Shown here one piece after another: positions 1-8,286 of a stretch of 64,000 nucleotides of DNA (position 1 is its first letter; each line of letters starts with the position of its first letter). The notes beneath the pieces were generated by a model that saw only the letters and a program-made list of their open reading frames with translations, was not told where the DNA came from and searched no databases. Origin of the DNA: Prevotella sp. (GTDB taxonomy: Bacteria; Bacteroidota; Bacteroidia; Bacteroidales; Bacteroidaceae); the NCBI GenBank assembly GCA_017615355.1, contig JAGAAJ010000141.1, positions 1 to 64,000 of the forward strand, in the 5' to 3' direction. Position numbers and translations under genes: made by a program.

Positions 1-1
1 C

Positions 2-154
2 CAGGGCCTGGGGCAGAAGAACACGGCCTTCGCCATCTGGCTGAGCTACACCTATCTGCATCCACTCTCCTCCGTAGGGCCCGGCTGCTACATCCTATGG
101 CAGAACATCATCAATTCCATCGAGATTTGGCTGCAAAGAAAGAAGATTTCCTGA
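2..154 (+). CDS. C-terminal end of a bile acid:sodium symporter (BASS) family transporter, partial
   Basis: Only the last 50 codons are inside the window; the gene starts upstream and stops with TGA at 152-154. The readable tail contains YTYLHPLSSVGPGCYILWQ, which I recognise as the last membrane region of BASS-type sodium-coupled carriers of Bacteroidota. A basic tail (LQRKKIS) follows, as expected for a cytoplasmic end. A G/C hairpin follows at once, suggesting it ends its transcript. The substrate cannot be told from this fragment, and the family call rests on one short stretch. Confidence 0.6.
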   Translation, partial: QGLGQKNTAFAIWLSYTYLHPLSSVGPGCYILWQNIINSIEIWLQRKKIS

Positions 155-157
155 TGA

Positions 158-190
158 TACCCCCTAAGGGGGGGACGAGCCTTCTTTTTT
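158..190 (+). terminator. Short GC hairpin with T-run after the partial transporter gene
   Basis: Five Cs and five or more Gs pair around a TAA loop at 160-174, followed after some ten bases by a run of six Ts at 185-190. It looks like an intrinsic terminator, although the gap between stem and T-run is longer than usual. Confidence 0.4.
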
Positions 191-209
191 GTGATTTTTT
201 CATACACAA

Positions 210-244
210 AACTTGTTTCTTTTCTTCTTTCTTAGTAATTTTGC
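210..244 (+). promoter_or_regulatory. Bacteroidota-type promoter of murF/alr
   Basis: TAATTTTGC at 236-244 matches the Bacteroidota -7 box TAnnTTTG, with a TTG at about 211-213 in the -33 position. It leaves a leader of about 35 bases, mostly made of four 7-bp repeats (255-282). Confidence 0.6.
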
Positions 245-284
245 GCCCATAAAACCTCTTACCTCAAACCTCTTATCTCAAAAA

Positions 285-2792
285 ATGACCTACAATATCG
301 TCAAGATAGCGACGCTGATAGGCGCCCGCCGCTATGGTTCAACCGATGCCAACATCGGATGGCTGCTCACCGACAGCCGCTCGCTCTGCTTTCCTGAGCA
401 GACACTCTTCTTCGCCCTTCGCTCCAAGCGCAACGACGGGCATAAGTATATCGACGACCTCTACCGTCGCGGCGTGAGGAACTTCGTGGTGGAAAGCCTC
501 CCTACGGAGGTCTATCCCGATGCCAACTTCCTGAAGGTGCCCTCGCCCTTGGCCGCCCTGCAACGGCTGGCCGAGCGCCATCGCGACGAGTTCAGCATCC
601 CTATCGTCGGCATCACCGGCTCAAACGGCAAGACGTGGGTGAAGGAATGGCTCTACCAAATACTCAGGCCCTCGTATGCCATCACCCGATCGCCCCGCAG
701 CTACAACTCGCAGATAGGCGTGCCGCTCAGCGTGTGGCTGCTGAACGAGAACTCACGCATCGGCATCTTCGAGGCAGGCATCAGCCAGCCAGGCGAGATG
801 CTGGCCCTGCGCGACATCATCCAGCCCACCATCGGCGTGCTCACCTCATTAGGAATGGCCCATCAGGAGAACTTCCGCTCGCTTGACGAGAAATGCATGG
901 AGAAGCTGCAGCTCTTCCACGATGCCGAGGTCATTGTCTACCCCTCAGACGACGACACCGTGAGTCGTTGCGTGCGCCGTTCGCAGTATCAGGGAGAGCG
1001 CATCGGCTGGAGCCGCTTCAGCGAGAAAGCGCCTATGTTCGTCAAGACTGAAGGCTGCCACGTCGCCTATAAATATAAAGATGTGGAAGGCAGCTATGAG
1101 ATTCCCTTCATCGACGAGGCCAGCATCGAGAACTCCATCACCTGCGCCACCGTAGCCCTCTACCTCGGCCTGACACCTGAGCAGATAGCTGAGCGGATGG
1201 CCCGCCTGGAGCCCATCGCCATGCGTCTGGAGGTGAAGGAGGGCCAGCGCGGACTGACGCTGATCAACGACTCCTACAACAACGACGTCAACTCGCTCGA
1301 CATCGCCCTCGACTTCATGAATCGCCGTCCGGAGCAGGATGGCAAACGCAAGACGCTGATCTTGAGCGACATCTACCAGTCGGGCGAGTCGCCAGTTGAG
1401 CTCTATGGCGAGGTGTCGGAGCTGATGCAGAAGCGTGGCATCGACCATTTCATCGGCATCGGGCCGGAGATTGCGGCCCAGGCTTCAGTCCTCACTTCTC
1501 ACCCCTTACCTCACGCCTCCCACTTCTTCGACGACGTGGAGCAATTCCTGCAGAGCAGTCTGCTGCGCTCCATGCACGACGAGATTGTGCTGCTGAAGGG
1601 TGCGCGTGCCTTCGGCTTTGAGCGTATCACCGAACAGCTGGAGCAGAAGGTACACGAGACCATCCTCGAGGTCGACCTCAACGCTGTCGTGAACAACCTC
1701 AACCACTTCCGCTCCTTCCTCAAGCCCGAGACGAAGATGGTGTGCATGATCAAGGCCGATGCTTACGGGGCTGGTGCCATCGAGGTGGCGAAGACCTTGC
1801 AGGAGCATCGCGTCGACTATCTGGCCGTAGCTACTGCCGATGAAGGTGCCGAGCTGCGCCGTGCCGGCATCACTCAGAACATCATGGTGATGAATCCCGA
1901 GATGTCCTCATTCAAGACGCTCTTCGATTACGACCTGGAGCCTGAGGTCTATTCCTTCCGCATCATGGATGCCCTTATCCGTGCTGCCCGTGCTCAGGGC
2001 ATCACAGGCTGGCCTGTGCACATCAAGCTCGACACAGGTATGCACCGACTAGGATTCAATGCTAATGATTCCCAAGAAATAGACGAGCTCGTCGCCCGCC
2101 TCAAGTCGCAACAGGCCATTATTCCGCGTTCCATCTTCTCACACTTCGTGGGCAGCGACAGCGATGACTTTGACAAGTTCTCAGCCCTACAGTTTGAGCG
2201 TTTCGACAAGGCCAGCCAACAGTTGCAGGCTGCCTTCAGCCATAAGATTCTGCGTCACATCGACAACAGCGCCGGCATCGAGCACTTCCCCGAACGTCAG
2301 CTGGATATGTGCCGCCTAGGTATCGGCCTGTATGGAGTGGAGCCCTACGAGCCCAATAGGGCCAATGAGCCTAATGAGTCCCATGAGCCCCTGGAATCAC
2401 TCCAACCAGTCAGCACTCTGAAGACCACCATCCTTCAGATACGCAACGTGCCAAAGGACGAGACGGTGGGCTACAGCCGCAAGGGCCTGCTGACACGCGA
2501 CAGCCGTATCGCCGCCATTCCCATCGGATATGCCGACGGCCTGGACCGCCATCTCGGCAACCGTCACGGCTACTGTATCGTCAACGGACAGAAGGCGGAG
2601 TATGTGGGCAACATCTGTATGGACGTAGCCCTCATCGATGTCACCGACATTGACTGCAAGGAAGGCGACCAAGTGGAAATCTTCGGCAAGCAGCTGCCAG
2701 TCACCGTGCTCAGCAACATTCTCGAGACCATCCCCTACGAGGTACTGACCAGCGTCAGCAACCGCGTAAAACGTATCTACTTCCAAGACTGA
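285..2792 (+). CDS. murF-alr: Bifunctional UDP-MurNAc-tripeptide:D-Ala-D-Ala ligase / alanine racemase
   Basis: A cytoplasmic peptidoglycan precursor enzyme that joins two activities: the C-terminal half makes D-alanine (alanine racemase, PLP), and the N-terminal half adds D-Ala-D-Ala to the UDP-MurNAc tripeptide (MurF). I see the Mur ligase ATP loop GITGSNGKT at residues 109-117, and the racemase PLP lysine in MIKADAYG (Lys490) with a second catalytic region VGYSRKG. I start at ATG 285, not at an in-frame ATG at 213, because 213 lies upstream of the -7 box at 236-244. The 835-residue fusion is normal in Bacteroidota. Two low-complexity inserts are odd: 7-bp repeats (1491-1525) between the enzymes and five 9-bp repeats (2349-2393) encoding an EPN-rich loop. 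Confidence 0.95.
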   Translation: MTYNIVKIATLIGARRYGSTDANIGWLLTDSRSLCFPEQTLFFALRSKRNDGHKYIDDLYRRGVRNFVVESLPTEVYPDANFLKVPSPLAALQRLAERHRDEFSIPIVGITGSNGKTWVKEWLYQILRPSYAITRSPRSYNSQIGVPLSVWLLNENSRIGIFEAGISQPGEMLALRDIIQPTIGVLTSLGMAHQENFRSLDEKCMEKLQLFHDAEVIVYPSDDDTVSRCVRRSQYQGERIGWSRFSEKAPMFVKTEGCHVAYKYKDVEGSYEIPFIDEASIENSITCATVALYLGLTPEQIAERMARLEPIAMRLEVKEGQRGLTLINDSYNNDVNSLDIALDFMNRRPEQDGKRKTLILSDIYQSGESPVELYGEVSELMQKRGIDHFIGIGPEIAAQASVLTSHPLPHASHFFDDVEQFLQSSLLRSMHDEIVLLKGARAFGFERITEQLEQKVHETILEVDLNAVVNNLNHFRSFLKPETKMVCMIKADAYGAGAIEVAKTLQEHRVDYLAVATADEGAELRRAGITQNIMVMNPEMSSFKTLFDYDLEPEVYSFRIMDALIRAARAQGITGWPVHIKLDTGMHRLGFNANDSQEIDELVARLKSQQAIIPRSIFSHFVGSDSDDFDKFSALQFERFDKASQQLQAAFSHKILRHIDNSAGIEHFPERQLDMCRLGIGLYGVEPYEPNRANEPNESHEPLESLQPVSTLKTTILQIRNVPKDETVGYSRKGLLTRDSRIAAIPIGYADGLDRHLGNRHGYCIVNGQKAEYVGNICMDVALIDVTDIDCKEGDQVEIFGKQLPVTVLSNILETIPYEVLTSVSNRVKRIYFQD

Positions 2793-2850
2793 GGTGTTTC
2801 GAAATAGGAAAGTTTTCTGTCTTTTCGTAGGTTAATTAAAAGAAAATGTG

Positions 2851-2859
2851 TAATTTTGC
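2851..2859 (+). promoter_or_regulatory. -7 box before the uronate gene block
   Basis: TAATTTTGC lies 38 bases before the ATG of the permease gene. It is the only promoter-like box before the three-gene block at 2897-6850, so the three genes probably form one operon. Confidence 0.55.
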
Positions 2860-2896
2860 ACCCAATCTACGCTATTGACAAATCAATCACACAAAA

Positions 2897-4333
2897 ATGG
2901 AACAAGTTTTCAGCTACATCATTAGCTTTGGAGCATCGGTGATGATGCCGATACTCTTTACGATTATCGGCGTATGCATCGGCATGAAGTTCGGCAAGAG
3001 CCTGAAGAGCGGCCTCTATGTAGGTGTCGGCTTCGTGGGCTTAGGCATTGTCACGGCATTGCTCACCACCAACTTCGCCAACCCTCTGCAGGCCCTCTCG
3101 AGCATCTTCGACCTCGACCTGAAAGTCTTCGATATGGGATGGCCTGCCGCAGCTTCGGTCGCCTACAACACGGCCGTCGGCGCACTCATCATCCCCATCT
3201 GCTTGGGCATCAATTTCCTCCTGCTTATTACGAAATGTACGCGTACAGTCAACATAGACTTGTGGAACTACTGGCATTTTGCTTTCATCGGCGCAGTAGC
3301 CTATTTCGTGATGGGGCACTCAATGGCTTGGGGTTATTTCGCCGCTATCACGTGCTATATCATCACGCTGGTTATGGCTGACCTGACTGCCGACAAGTTC
3401 CAGAAATACTACACCGACCTCGACGGCATCAGCATCCCACAGCCTTTCTGCCAGAGCTTCACCCCATTTGCCATTGGCATCAACTGGCTGTTGGATAAGA
3501 TTCCCGGATTCTCGAAGCTTGACATCGATGCTGAAGGATTGAAGAAGAAGTTCGGCGTGCTGGGCGAGCCCATCGTGCTGGGTCTTATCGTTGGCGGGCT
3601 TATCGGTGCCCTGGCCCATTGGGATCACTTCAAGAACTTTGATGCTTTCGCCGCCACCTTCGATTCCAGCACCGATGCCGTGATGGCCATCGTGAAGAGC
3701 ATCCTCTTCCTCGGCGTGACAATGGCTGCAGTAATGGAGCTGATTCCTCGCATCACGCGACTGTTTATCGATGGTTTGATGCCTATCTCCGAAAAGACCA
3801 AAGAAGTAGTGGCAAAGAAATTCCACGGTAAGAAAGTGTACATCGGCATGTCACCGGCACTTGTTATCGGTCATCCCACGACACTTGTTGTCTCGCTATT
3901 GCTGATTCCCGTAGCCATCCTGCTGGCCGTATTCCTGCCTGGCAACCAGTTCCTGCCCTTGGCCTCGCTGGCTGGCATGTTCTATCTCTTCCCCATGGTC
4001 CTACCCTATACGAAAGGCAACGTGGTGAAGACATTCATCATCGGACTCGTCGCCCTGACCATCGGCCTTTACTTCGTCACCGACATGGCTCCGGCCTTTA
4101 CCGAGGCTGCCCACGAAGTCTTTGCCGCCACACAAGATGCTGCTGCCCGCGTACCAGAAGGCAACTATGCAGGTGCCCTCGATTTTGCCTCGTCGTTGCT
4201 GGGCTGGTGCATCTATAAATGCGTGAACAACCTGGAATATGTGGGCATGGGTCTGCTTAGCGGCATCACCGTAGTGATGGTATGGATCAACCGTCGCCGC
4301 ATCGTGGCTGAGGAAAAAGCAAACATCAACTAA
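2897..4333 (+). CDS. PTS galactitol-type IIC permease homologue
   Basis: A 478-residue, highly hydrophobic membrane protein of the PTS EIIC galactitol (GatC/SgcC) family, recognisable from its N-terminus (SFGASVMMPILFTIIG) and the central SIPQPFCQSFTPFAIGINW. In classical systems it moves a sugar across the inner membrane while EIIA and EIIB phosphorylate it. No EIIA or EIIB gene is present here. It is followed 14 bases later by kduI and then by a hexuronate-type MFS carrier, so I infer a role in uptake of uronate-derived sugars, possibly without phosphorylation. Family confident, substrate not. Confidence 0.8.
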   Translation: MEQVFSYIISFGASVMMPILFTIIGVCIGMKFGKSLKSGLYVGVGFVGLGIVTALLTTNFANPLQALSSIFDLDLKVFDMGWPAAASVAYNTAVGALIIPICLGINFLLLITKCTRTVNIDLWNYWHFAFIGAVAYFVMGHSMAWGYFAAITCYIITLVMADLTADKFQKYYTDLDGISIPQPFCQSFTPFAIGINWLLDKIPGFSKLDIDAEGLKKKFGVLGEPIVLGLIVGGLIGALAHWDHFKNFDAFAATFDSSTDAVMAIVKSILFLGVTMAAVMELIPRITRLFIDGLMPISEKTKEVVAKKFHGKKVYIGMSPALVIGHPTTLVVSLLLIPVAILLAVFLPGNQFLPLASLAGMFYLFPMVLPYTKGNVVKTFIIGLVALTIGLYFVTDMAPAFTEAAHEVFAATQDAAARVPEGNYAGALDFASSLLGWCIYKCVNNLEYVGMGLLSGITVVMVWINRRRIVAEEKANIN

Positions 4334-4347
4334 AACAAACATAAAAA

Positions 4348-5349
4348 ATGAAAAAGACGATTCTTTCAATGGTGCTGGTGGCCGGAGCATTGGTTTCCGC
4401 AAATGCACAGGAAGCCGACCGATTCGTTGGTGCCCAACATGTGAAGTTTCAGACGGCCTGCCACCCAGAGGATGTGAAGGGCTATGACACAAAGACGCTG
4501 CGCGAGCGTTTCGTGATGGAGAAGGTGATGGCACCCGACTCCATCCTGCTCACCTACTCTCACTACGACCGTTTCATCTTCGGCGGCGCAATGCCTGTGA
4601 CGAAGACGCTGAAGTTGGAGAACTTCTGGGAGCTGGGCCTCGACGTAGACCCCAACATCAAGGAGAAATATTTCCTCTATAACCGTGAGATCGGCGTGGT
4701 GAACTGTGGTGAAGGCGACGGCGTGGTCATCGTCGATGGCAAGGAATATGCACTTTCTCCGAAGGAGGCCCTCTACATTGGCCGCGGCCATATCGCAAAG
4801 GACAAGGATGTGAACAAGGAGGTGCTCTTCCGCTCGAAGGATGCCAGCAAGCCTGCGAAATTCTACCTCAACAGCGCCACCGCCCACCAGCATTACAAGA
4901 CACAATGGGTGACCCTCGACGGTCGCAAGGGCTCGCTGAAGGCTGCTGTATGGGGACCTGTCGGCTCGCTCGAAGAGTGCAACAACCGCACCGTCTATAA
5001 GCTCATCGTCAACGACGTGCTGGAGGAAGGCCCCTGCCAGCTGCAGCTCGGTCTGACGCAGCTCAACCCCGGCGCTGCCTGGAACACGATGCCGCCTCAC
5101 ACCCACGGTCGCCGCATCGAGGCTTACTACTATTTCAACCTGCCGCAGGAGCAGACCATCGCCCACATCATGGGACAGCCTGAGGAGAGCCGTGTCGTCT
5201 GGTTGCACAACGATCAGGCCATCATGTCGCCCGAGTGGAGTATGCACGCCGCTGCCGGCACCTACTATTACACCTTCATCTGGGGCATGGCCGGAGAGAA
5301 TCTCTACTATAACGACAAAGACAACATTCCCGTGATTGATATCCGATAA
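4348..5349 (+). CDS. kduI: 5-dehydro-4-deoxy-D-glucuronate isomerase with signal peptide
   Basis: KduI converts 5-keto-4-deoxyuronate, made from unsaturated uronates after pectin or glycosaminoglycan lyase action, to 3-deoxy-D-glycero-2,5-hexodiulosonate. The cupin metal ligands are visible: His251, His253 and Glu258 in [15 protein letters not shown], and His300 in [10 protein letters not shown]. At 333 residues it is about 50 longer than cytoplasmic KduI, mainly because of an N-terminal signal sequence ([20 protein letters not shown], cleavage expected before QEAD). This puts the enzyme in the periplasm, which is unusual. It lies between two transporter genes, fitting isomerisation before uptake. 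Family call firm; location inferred from sequence. Confidence 0.92.
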   Translation: MKKTILSMVLVAGALVSANAQEADRFVGAQHVKFQTACHPEDVKGYDTKTLRERFVMEKVMAPDSILLTYSHYDRFIFGGAMPVTKTLKLENFWELGLDVDPNIKEKYFLYNREIGVVNCGEGDGVVIVDGKEYALSPKEALYIGRGHIAKDKDVNKEVLFRSKDASKPAKFYLNSATAHQHYKTQWVTLDGRKGSLKAAVWGPVGSLEECNNRTVYKLIVNDVLEEGPCQLQLGLTQLNPGAAWNTMPPHTHGRRIEAYYYFNLPQEQTIAHIMGQPEESRVVWLHNDQAIMSPEWSMHAAAGTYYYTFIWGMAGENLYYNDKDNIPVIDIR

Positions 5350-5350
5350 T

Positions 5351-5431
5351 TCGAAATAACGTAATAACGTCATAACGAAATAACGTCATAACGAAATAAC
5401 GAGAAAACGAAAAAAAACGCAATAACGAAAG
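5351..5431 (+). repeat. AT-rich AACGAAA/ATAACG leader repeat
   Basis: The 85 bases between kduI and the MFS gene consist almost wholly of imperfect copies of ATAACGAAATAACG and AACGAAA reading toward the start codon. Similar tracts in the same polarity precede genes at about 21525, 31090 (minus strand), 45350 (minus) and 62276. The function is unknown; an unstructured ribosome-loading leader is one option. Confidence 0.6.
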
Positions 5432-5434
5432 AAA

Positions 5435-6850
5435 ATGACTCCCATTCAAACCGTTAAAATGAGCAATTTCCGCTGGGTCATCTGCGGACTGCTCTTCCTG
5501 GCGACGACCATCAACTATATGGACCGCCAGGTGCTTTCCTTGACATGGAAAGACTTCATCGCACCCGACTTCCATTGGACCGACGACGATTATGGCACCA
5601 TCACGGGCCTCTTCTCCATCTTCTATGCTATAGCCAACCTCTTCGCCGGCAAGTTCATCGACTGGATGGGCACGAAGAAGGGCTACCTCATCGCCATCTT
5701 CGTATGGAGCGTGGGTGCCTGCCTGCACGCTGCCTGCGGATGGGGAGCTATCGGAATTGCCAGCTTAGTTTCTGTGTCACTAACTACCATTTCGGTATGG
5801 CTGTTCCTGGCCTGTCGTCTCATCCTCGCTGTTGGTGAGGCTGGCAACTTCCCTGCTGCTATCAAGGTGACGGCAGAGTATTTCCCCAAGAAAGACCGTG
5901 CCTTCTCCACCTCCATCTTCAATAGCGGAGCCTCTGTAGGTGCTCTTGCCGCTCCTGCCACCATTCCCTTGTTGGCACGTGCGTGGGGTTGGGAGATGGC
6001 ATTCATCGTCATCGGTGCCCTGGGCTTCGTATGGATGGCCCTGTGGATATGGCTCTATGACAAACCCGCGAAGAACAAGCGCGTGAATCAGGCCGAGCTG
6101 AACTATATCGAACAGGATACCGACATTGCCAATGTGCAGGATCGCGAAAACGTGAAAGAAGAGAAGACCATCCCCTTCTGGGACTGCTTCAAGTTCAAGC
6201 AGACTTGGTCGTTCATCGTTGGCAAGTTCATGACTGACGGCGTGTGGTGGTTCTTCCTGTTCTGGGCTCCCGCCTACTTCAGCGACCAGTATGGGTACAC
6301 CAGCGACTCTACGATGGGCATCCTGCTCATTCTCACACTCTATCTCATTGTCACCGTAGTGAGCATCGGCGGCGGCTATCTGCCTACCTATTTCGTCGAG
6401 AAGAAAGGCATGAATCCATATTTAGGACGCATGCGTGCCATGCTCATCTTTGCCTGCTTCCCCTTGCTGGGTCTGCTGGCACAGCCTCTTGGCGCTTATG
6501 GTGCCTGGTGGCCCGCCATCCTTATCGGTCTGCTCGGCGCAGGACACCAGGCTTGGTCGGCCAACCTCTTCTCTACCATTGGTGACATGTTCCCCAAGAG
6601 CACCATCGGTACTATCACGGGTATCGGCTCTATGGCTGGCGGCATCGGCTCATTCCTCATCAACAAAGGCTCCGGCAAATTCTTCACTTGGGCCGATGGT
6701 CAGGGCGAGGCCTTCACCTTCTTCGGCTTCGATGGCAAGCCCGCTGCCTATATGGTGGTGTTCTGCATCTGCTCCGTGGCCTACCTCATCGGCTGGTTCA
6801 TTATGAAGAGCCTTGTGCCGAAGTACAAGCCCATCGTATTGGAAGACTAA
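5435..6850 (+). CDS. MFS transporter, hexuronate (ExuT) family
   Basis: A 471-residue inner-membrane carrier with about twelve hydrophobic segments. The N-terminus FRWVICGLLFLATTINYMDRQ and the loop RLILAVGEAGNFPAAIK are typical of the anion:cation symporter branch that contains ExuT (galacturonate/glucuronate). It is the third gene of the uronate block, 85 bases after kduI. Substrate is inferred: hexuronate or the KduI product. The start may be the first ATG (5435, preceded by GAAAGAAA) or the second at 5459; I keep the first. A strong terminator follows at 6862-6892. Confidence 0.85.
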   Translation: MTPIQTVKMSNFRWVICGLLFLATTINYMDRQVLSLTWKDFIAPDFHWTDDDYGTITGLFSIFYAIANLFAGKFIDWMGTKKGYLIAIFVWSVGACLHAACGWGAIGIASLVSVSLTTISVWLFLACRLILAVGEAGNFPAAIKVTAEYFPKKDRAFSTSIFNSGASVGALAAPATIPLLARAWGWEMAFIVIGALGFVWMALWIWLYDKPAKNKRVNQAELNYIEQDTDIANVQDRENVKEEKTIPFWDCFKFKQTWSFIVGKFMTDGVWWFFLFWAPAYFSDQYGYTSDSTMGILLILTLYLIVTVVSIGGGYLPTYFVEKKGMNPYLGRMRAMLIFACFPLLGLLAQPLGAYGAWWPAILIGLLGAGHQAWSANLFSTIGDMFPKSTIGTITGIGSMAGGIGSFLINKGSGKFFTWADGQGEAFTFFGFDGKPAAYMVVFCICSVAYLIGWFIMKSLVPKYKPIVLED

Positions 6851-6861
6851 TCTTCAAACAT

Positions 6862-6892
6862 AAAGGCGGAGAGCATTGACTCCGCCTTTTTT
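6862..6892 (+). terminator. Rho-independent terminator of the uronate operon
   Basis: A ten-base stem (AAAGGCGGAG with CTCCGCCTTT) closes a short loop and runs into TTTTTTC. It starts 12 bases after the MFS stop codon and ends about 10 bases before the next gene. Confidence 0.85.
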
Positions 6893-6901
6893 CTTTTTCC
6901 C

Positions 6902-7375
6902 ATGAAACGGATACTTTTTGTCTGTCACGGTAACATCTGTCGCAGTCCGATGGCAGAGTTTGTGATGAAAGACCTTGTGGCCAAGGCTGCAAGGCAGGAT
7001 GATTTCTACATTGAGTCGGCAGCCACGTCTACTGAGGAGATCGGCAACCCTGTCTATCCCCCTGCTCGCCGCAAGCTGGCCGAGCACGGCATCGGTTGTG
7101 CAGGCAAGACAGCCCGCCAGCTGACACGTGCCGACTACGACCGCTTCGACCTGCTCATCGGCATGGACGACTGGAACATTCGCAATATGCGTCGCATGTG
7201 CGGCGGCGATCCGGAAGAAAAGATTGTGAAGCTGATGGACTATACCCATCGTCCTGGCGATGTGGCCGACCCTTGGTACACAGGCAACTTCGAAGCCACG
7301 TGGCAGGACGTGCTCCTCGGTTGTCAGGCGTTGCTGAACTATTTGACCACGAATTCTACGGACTCCACGTATTGA
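6902..7375 (+). CDS. Low-molecular-weight protein tyrosine phosphatase
   Basis: A 157-residue cytoplasmic phosphatase. The active-site loop CHGNICRS (Cys8 nucleophile, Arg14) follows the family's CX5R pattern, and the general-acid aspartate lies in DVADPWYTG near the C-terminus. In Bacteroidota such enzymes usually dephosphorylate tyrosine kinases of envelope or capsule assembly, but no kinase gene is near. It begins directly after the upstream terminator, and I find no good -7 box between them, so its promoter is unclear; read-through is possible. Confidence 0.93.
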   Translation: MKRILFVCHGNICRSPMAEFVMKDLVAKAARQDDFYIESAATSTEEIGNPVYPPARRKLAEHGIGCAGKTARQLTRADYDRFDLLIGMDDWNIRNMRRMCGGDPEEKIVKLMDYTHRPGDVADPWYTGNFEATWQDVLLGCQALLNYLTTNSTDSTY

Positions 7376-7390
7376 GAGCCACAGACTTCG

Positions 7391-8137
7391 TTATTCTGCC
7401 TTGTGATAATACCCATGCATCCCGTCGGCCATACGGAGGACGAGTGTGTCGGGCGTGAGTTCCACTAATTCAGCAGTATCTGTGGAAATGGGAGTGGCAT
7501 TTCCCAAAGTGTCCAGGCGAGTCTCTACTAAGTGCAGACGACCGTTGCGGATATACCATTGACGATAGCGCTTCATCGGCGGATACTCTACGGGACTGGC
7601 CTCGTCATTGTTGTTCTGGCGCATGCCTACGGGCAAAACCACGCTGTCGGCCTTGAGGTTGAAGCCATATTCGCGCTCGGCGATGAGCTGTTCCTGCAAG
7701 GTGTCGGGCAGTTCCCAATAGGTCAGGCCGACGCTGTCGTTCACCAGCTCTGCCCTGCGGCGTATGCGGGGCTTCACCTTGTAGCACCATTGCCGCTGCA
7801 AGTCCTGCGTGACGATGACCACCGATGCCCTCTTGTATCCGACGGTATCACACATGATGGCCACTCGGTCGCCCACTTGAAGGCGTCCGAAGACTTGATG
7901 CTGCCGGGTAGCATAGAGGATATCGAGCGTGTCGGGGTCGGAGCCGTCGTAGGGGTCGGGCAGGTAGACAAGAATGGAGTCGTTGCTGCCTTCGCATACC
8001 AATCCGTAGAGGGTGCTGTCGCCGTTTTCCACGGCCTTCGTCTTGTTCACAATCGGCATCGGCGTCTTTTGTCCGCAGCCAGTCATCAGCAAGGCGGCCA
8101 TCATCAGGCCCAGGAGTGAGAAGTGCTTCATCTGCAT
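7391..8137 (-). CDS. Lipoprotein of unknown function, lipocalin-like C-terminus
   Basis: A 248-residue predicted lipoprotein. The signal sequence MKHFSLLGLMMAALLMTGC has a lipobox ending at cysteine; translation may start at the third codon (ATG 8131). The C-terminal 60 residues (KRYRQWYIRNGRLHLVETR, then many Thr/Leu beta-strand positions) recall the small lipocalin-like folds common in Bacteroidota lipoproteins, but I cannot assign a family. It is transcribed toward the phosphatase gene, with 15 bases between the two stops. No function proposed. Confidence 0.7.
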   Translation of the reverse strand: MQMKHFSLLGLMMAALLMTGCGQKTPMPIVNKTKAVENGDSTLYGLVCEGSNDSILVYLPDPYDGSDPDTLDILYATRQHQVFGRLQVGDRVAIMCDTVGYKRASVVIVTQDLQRQWCYKVKPRIRRRAELVNDSVGLTYWELPDTLQEQLIAEREYGFNLKADSVVLPVGMRQNNNDEASPVEYPPMKRYRQWYIRNGRLHLVETRLDTLGNATPISTDTAELVELTPDTLVLRMADGMHGYYHKAE

Positions 8138-8239
8138 GATGTTTGTTTTTGTGGCGCAAAGTTAGTGAATAGTTGAGTGTTGAGTGCCGCTTTTACAAAG
8201 TTTAACAACTAAAAGAACTTTCAACTCCCAACTATTTCG

Positions 8240-8248
8240 TACCTTTGC
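8240..8248 (+). promoter_or_regulatory. -7 box of the carboxyltransferase gene
   Basis: TACCTTTGC, 38 bases before the ATG, matches TAnnTTTG. Short 7-bp repeats of the CAACTCC/GTTGAGT type lie on either side of the divergent promoter region. Confidence 0.55.
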
Positions 8249-8286
8249 AAAACTAAAAACCCCAAAAAGACCAAAATTATAAGACT

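Noticed and set aside
213..284. Longer start of murF-alr at ATG 213
   Set aside because: The -7 box is at 236-244, downstream of this ATG, and the added residues do not fit the MurF family.
2897..4333. Complete phosphotransferase system
   Set aside because: Only the IIC-like permease is present; no IIA, IIB, EI or HPr gene lies nearby.
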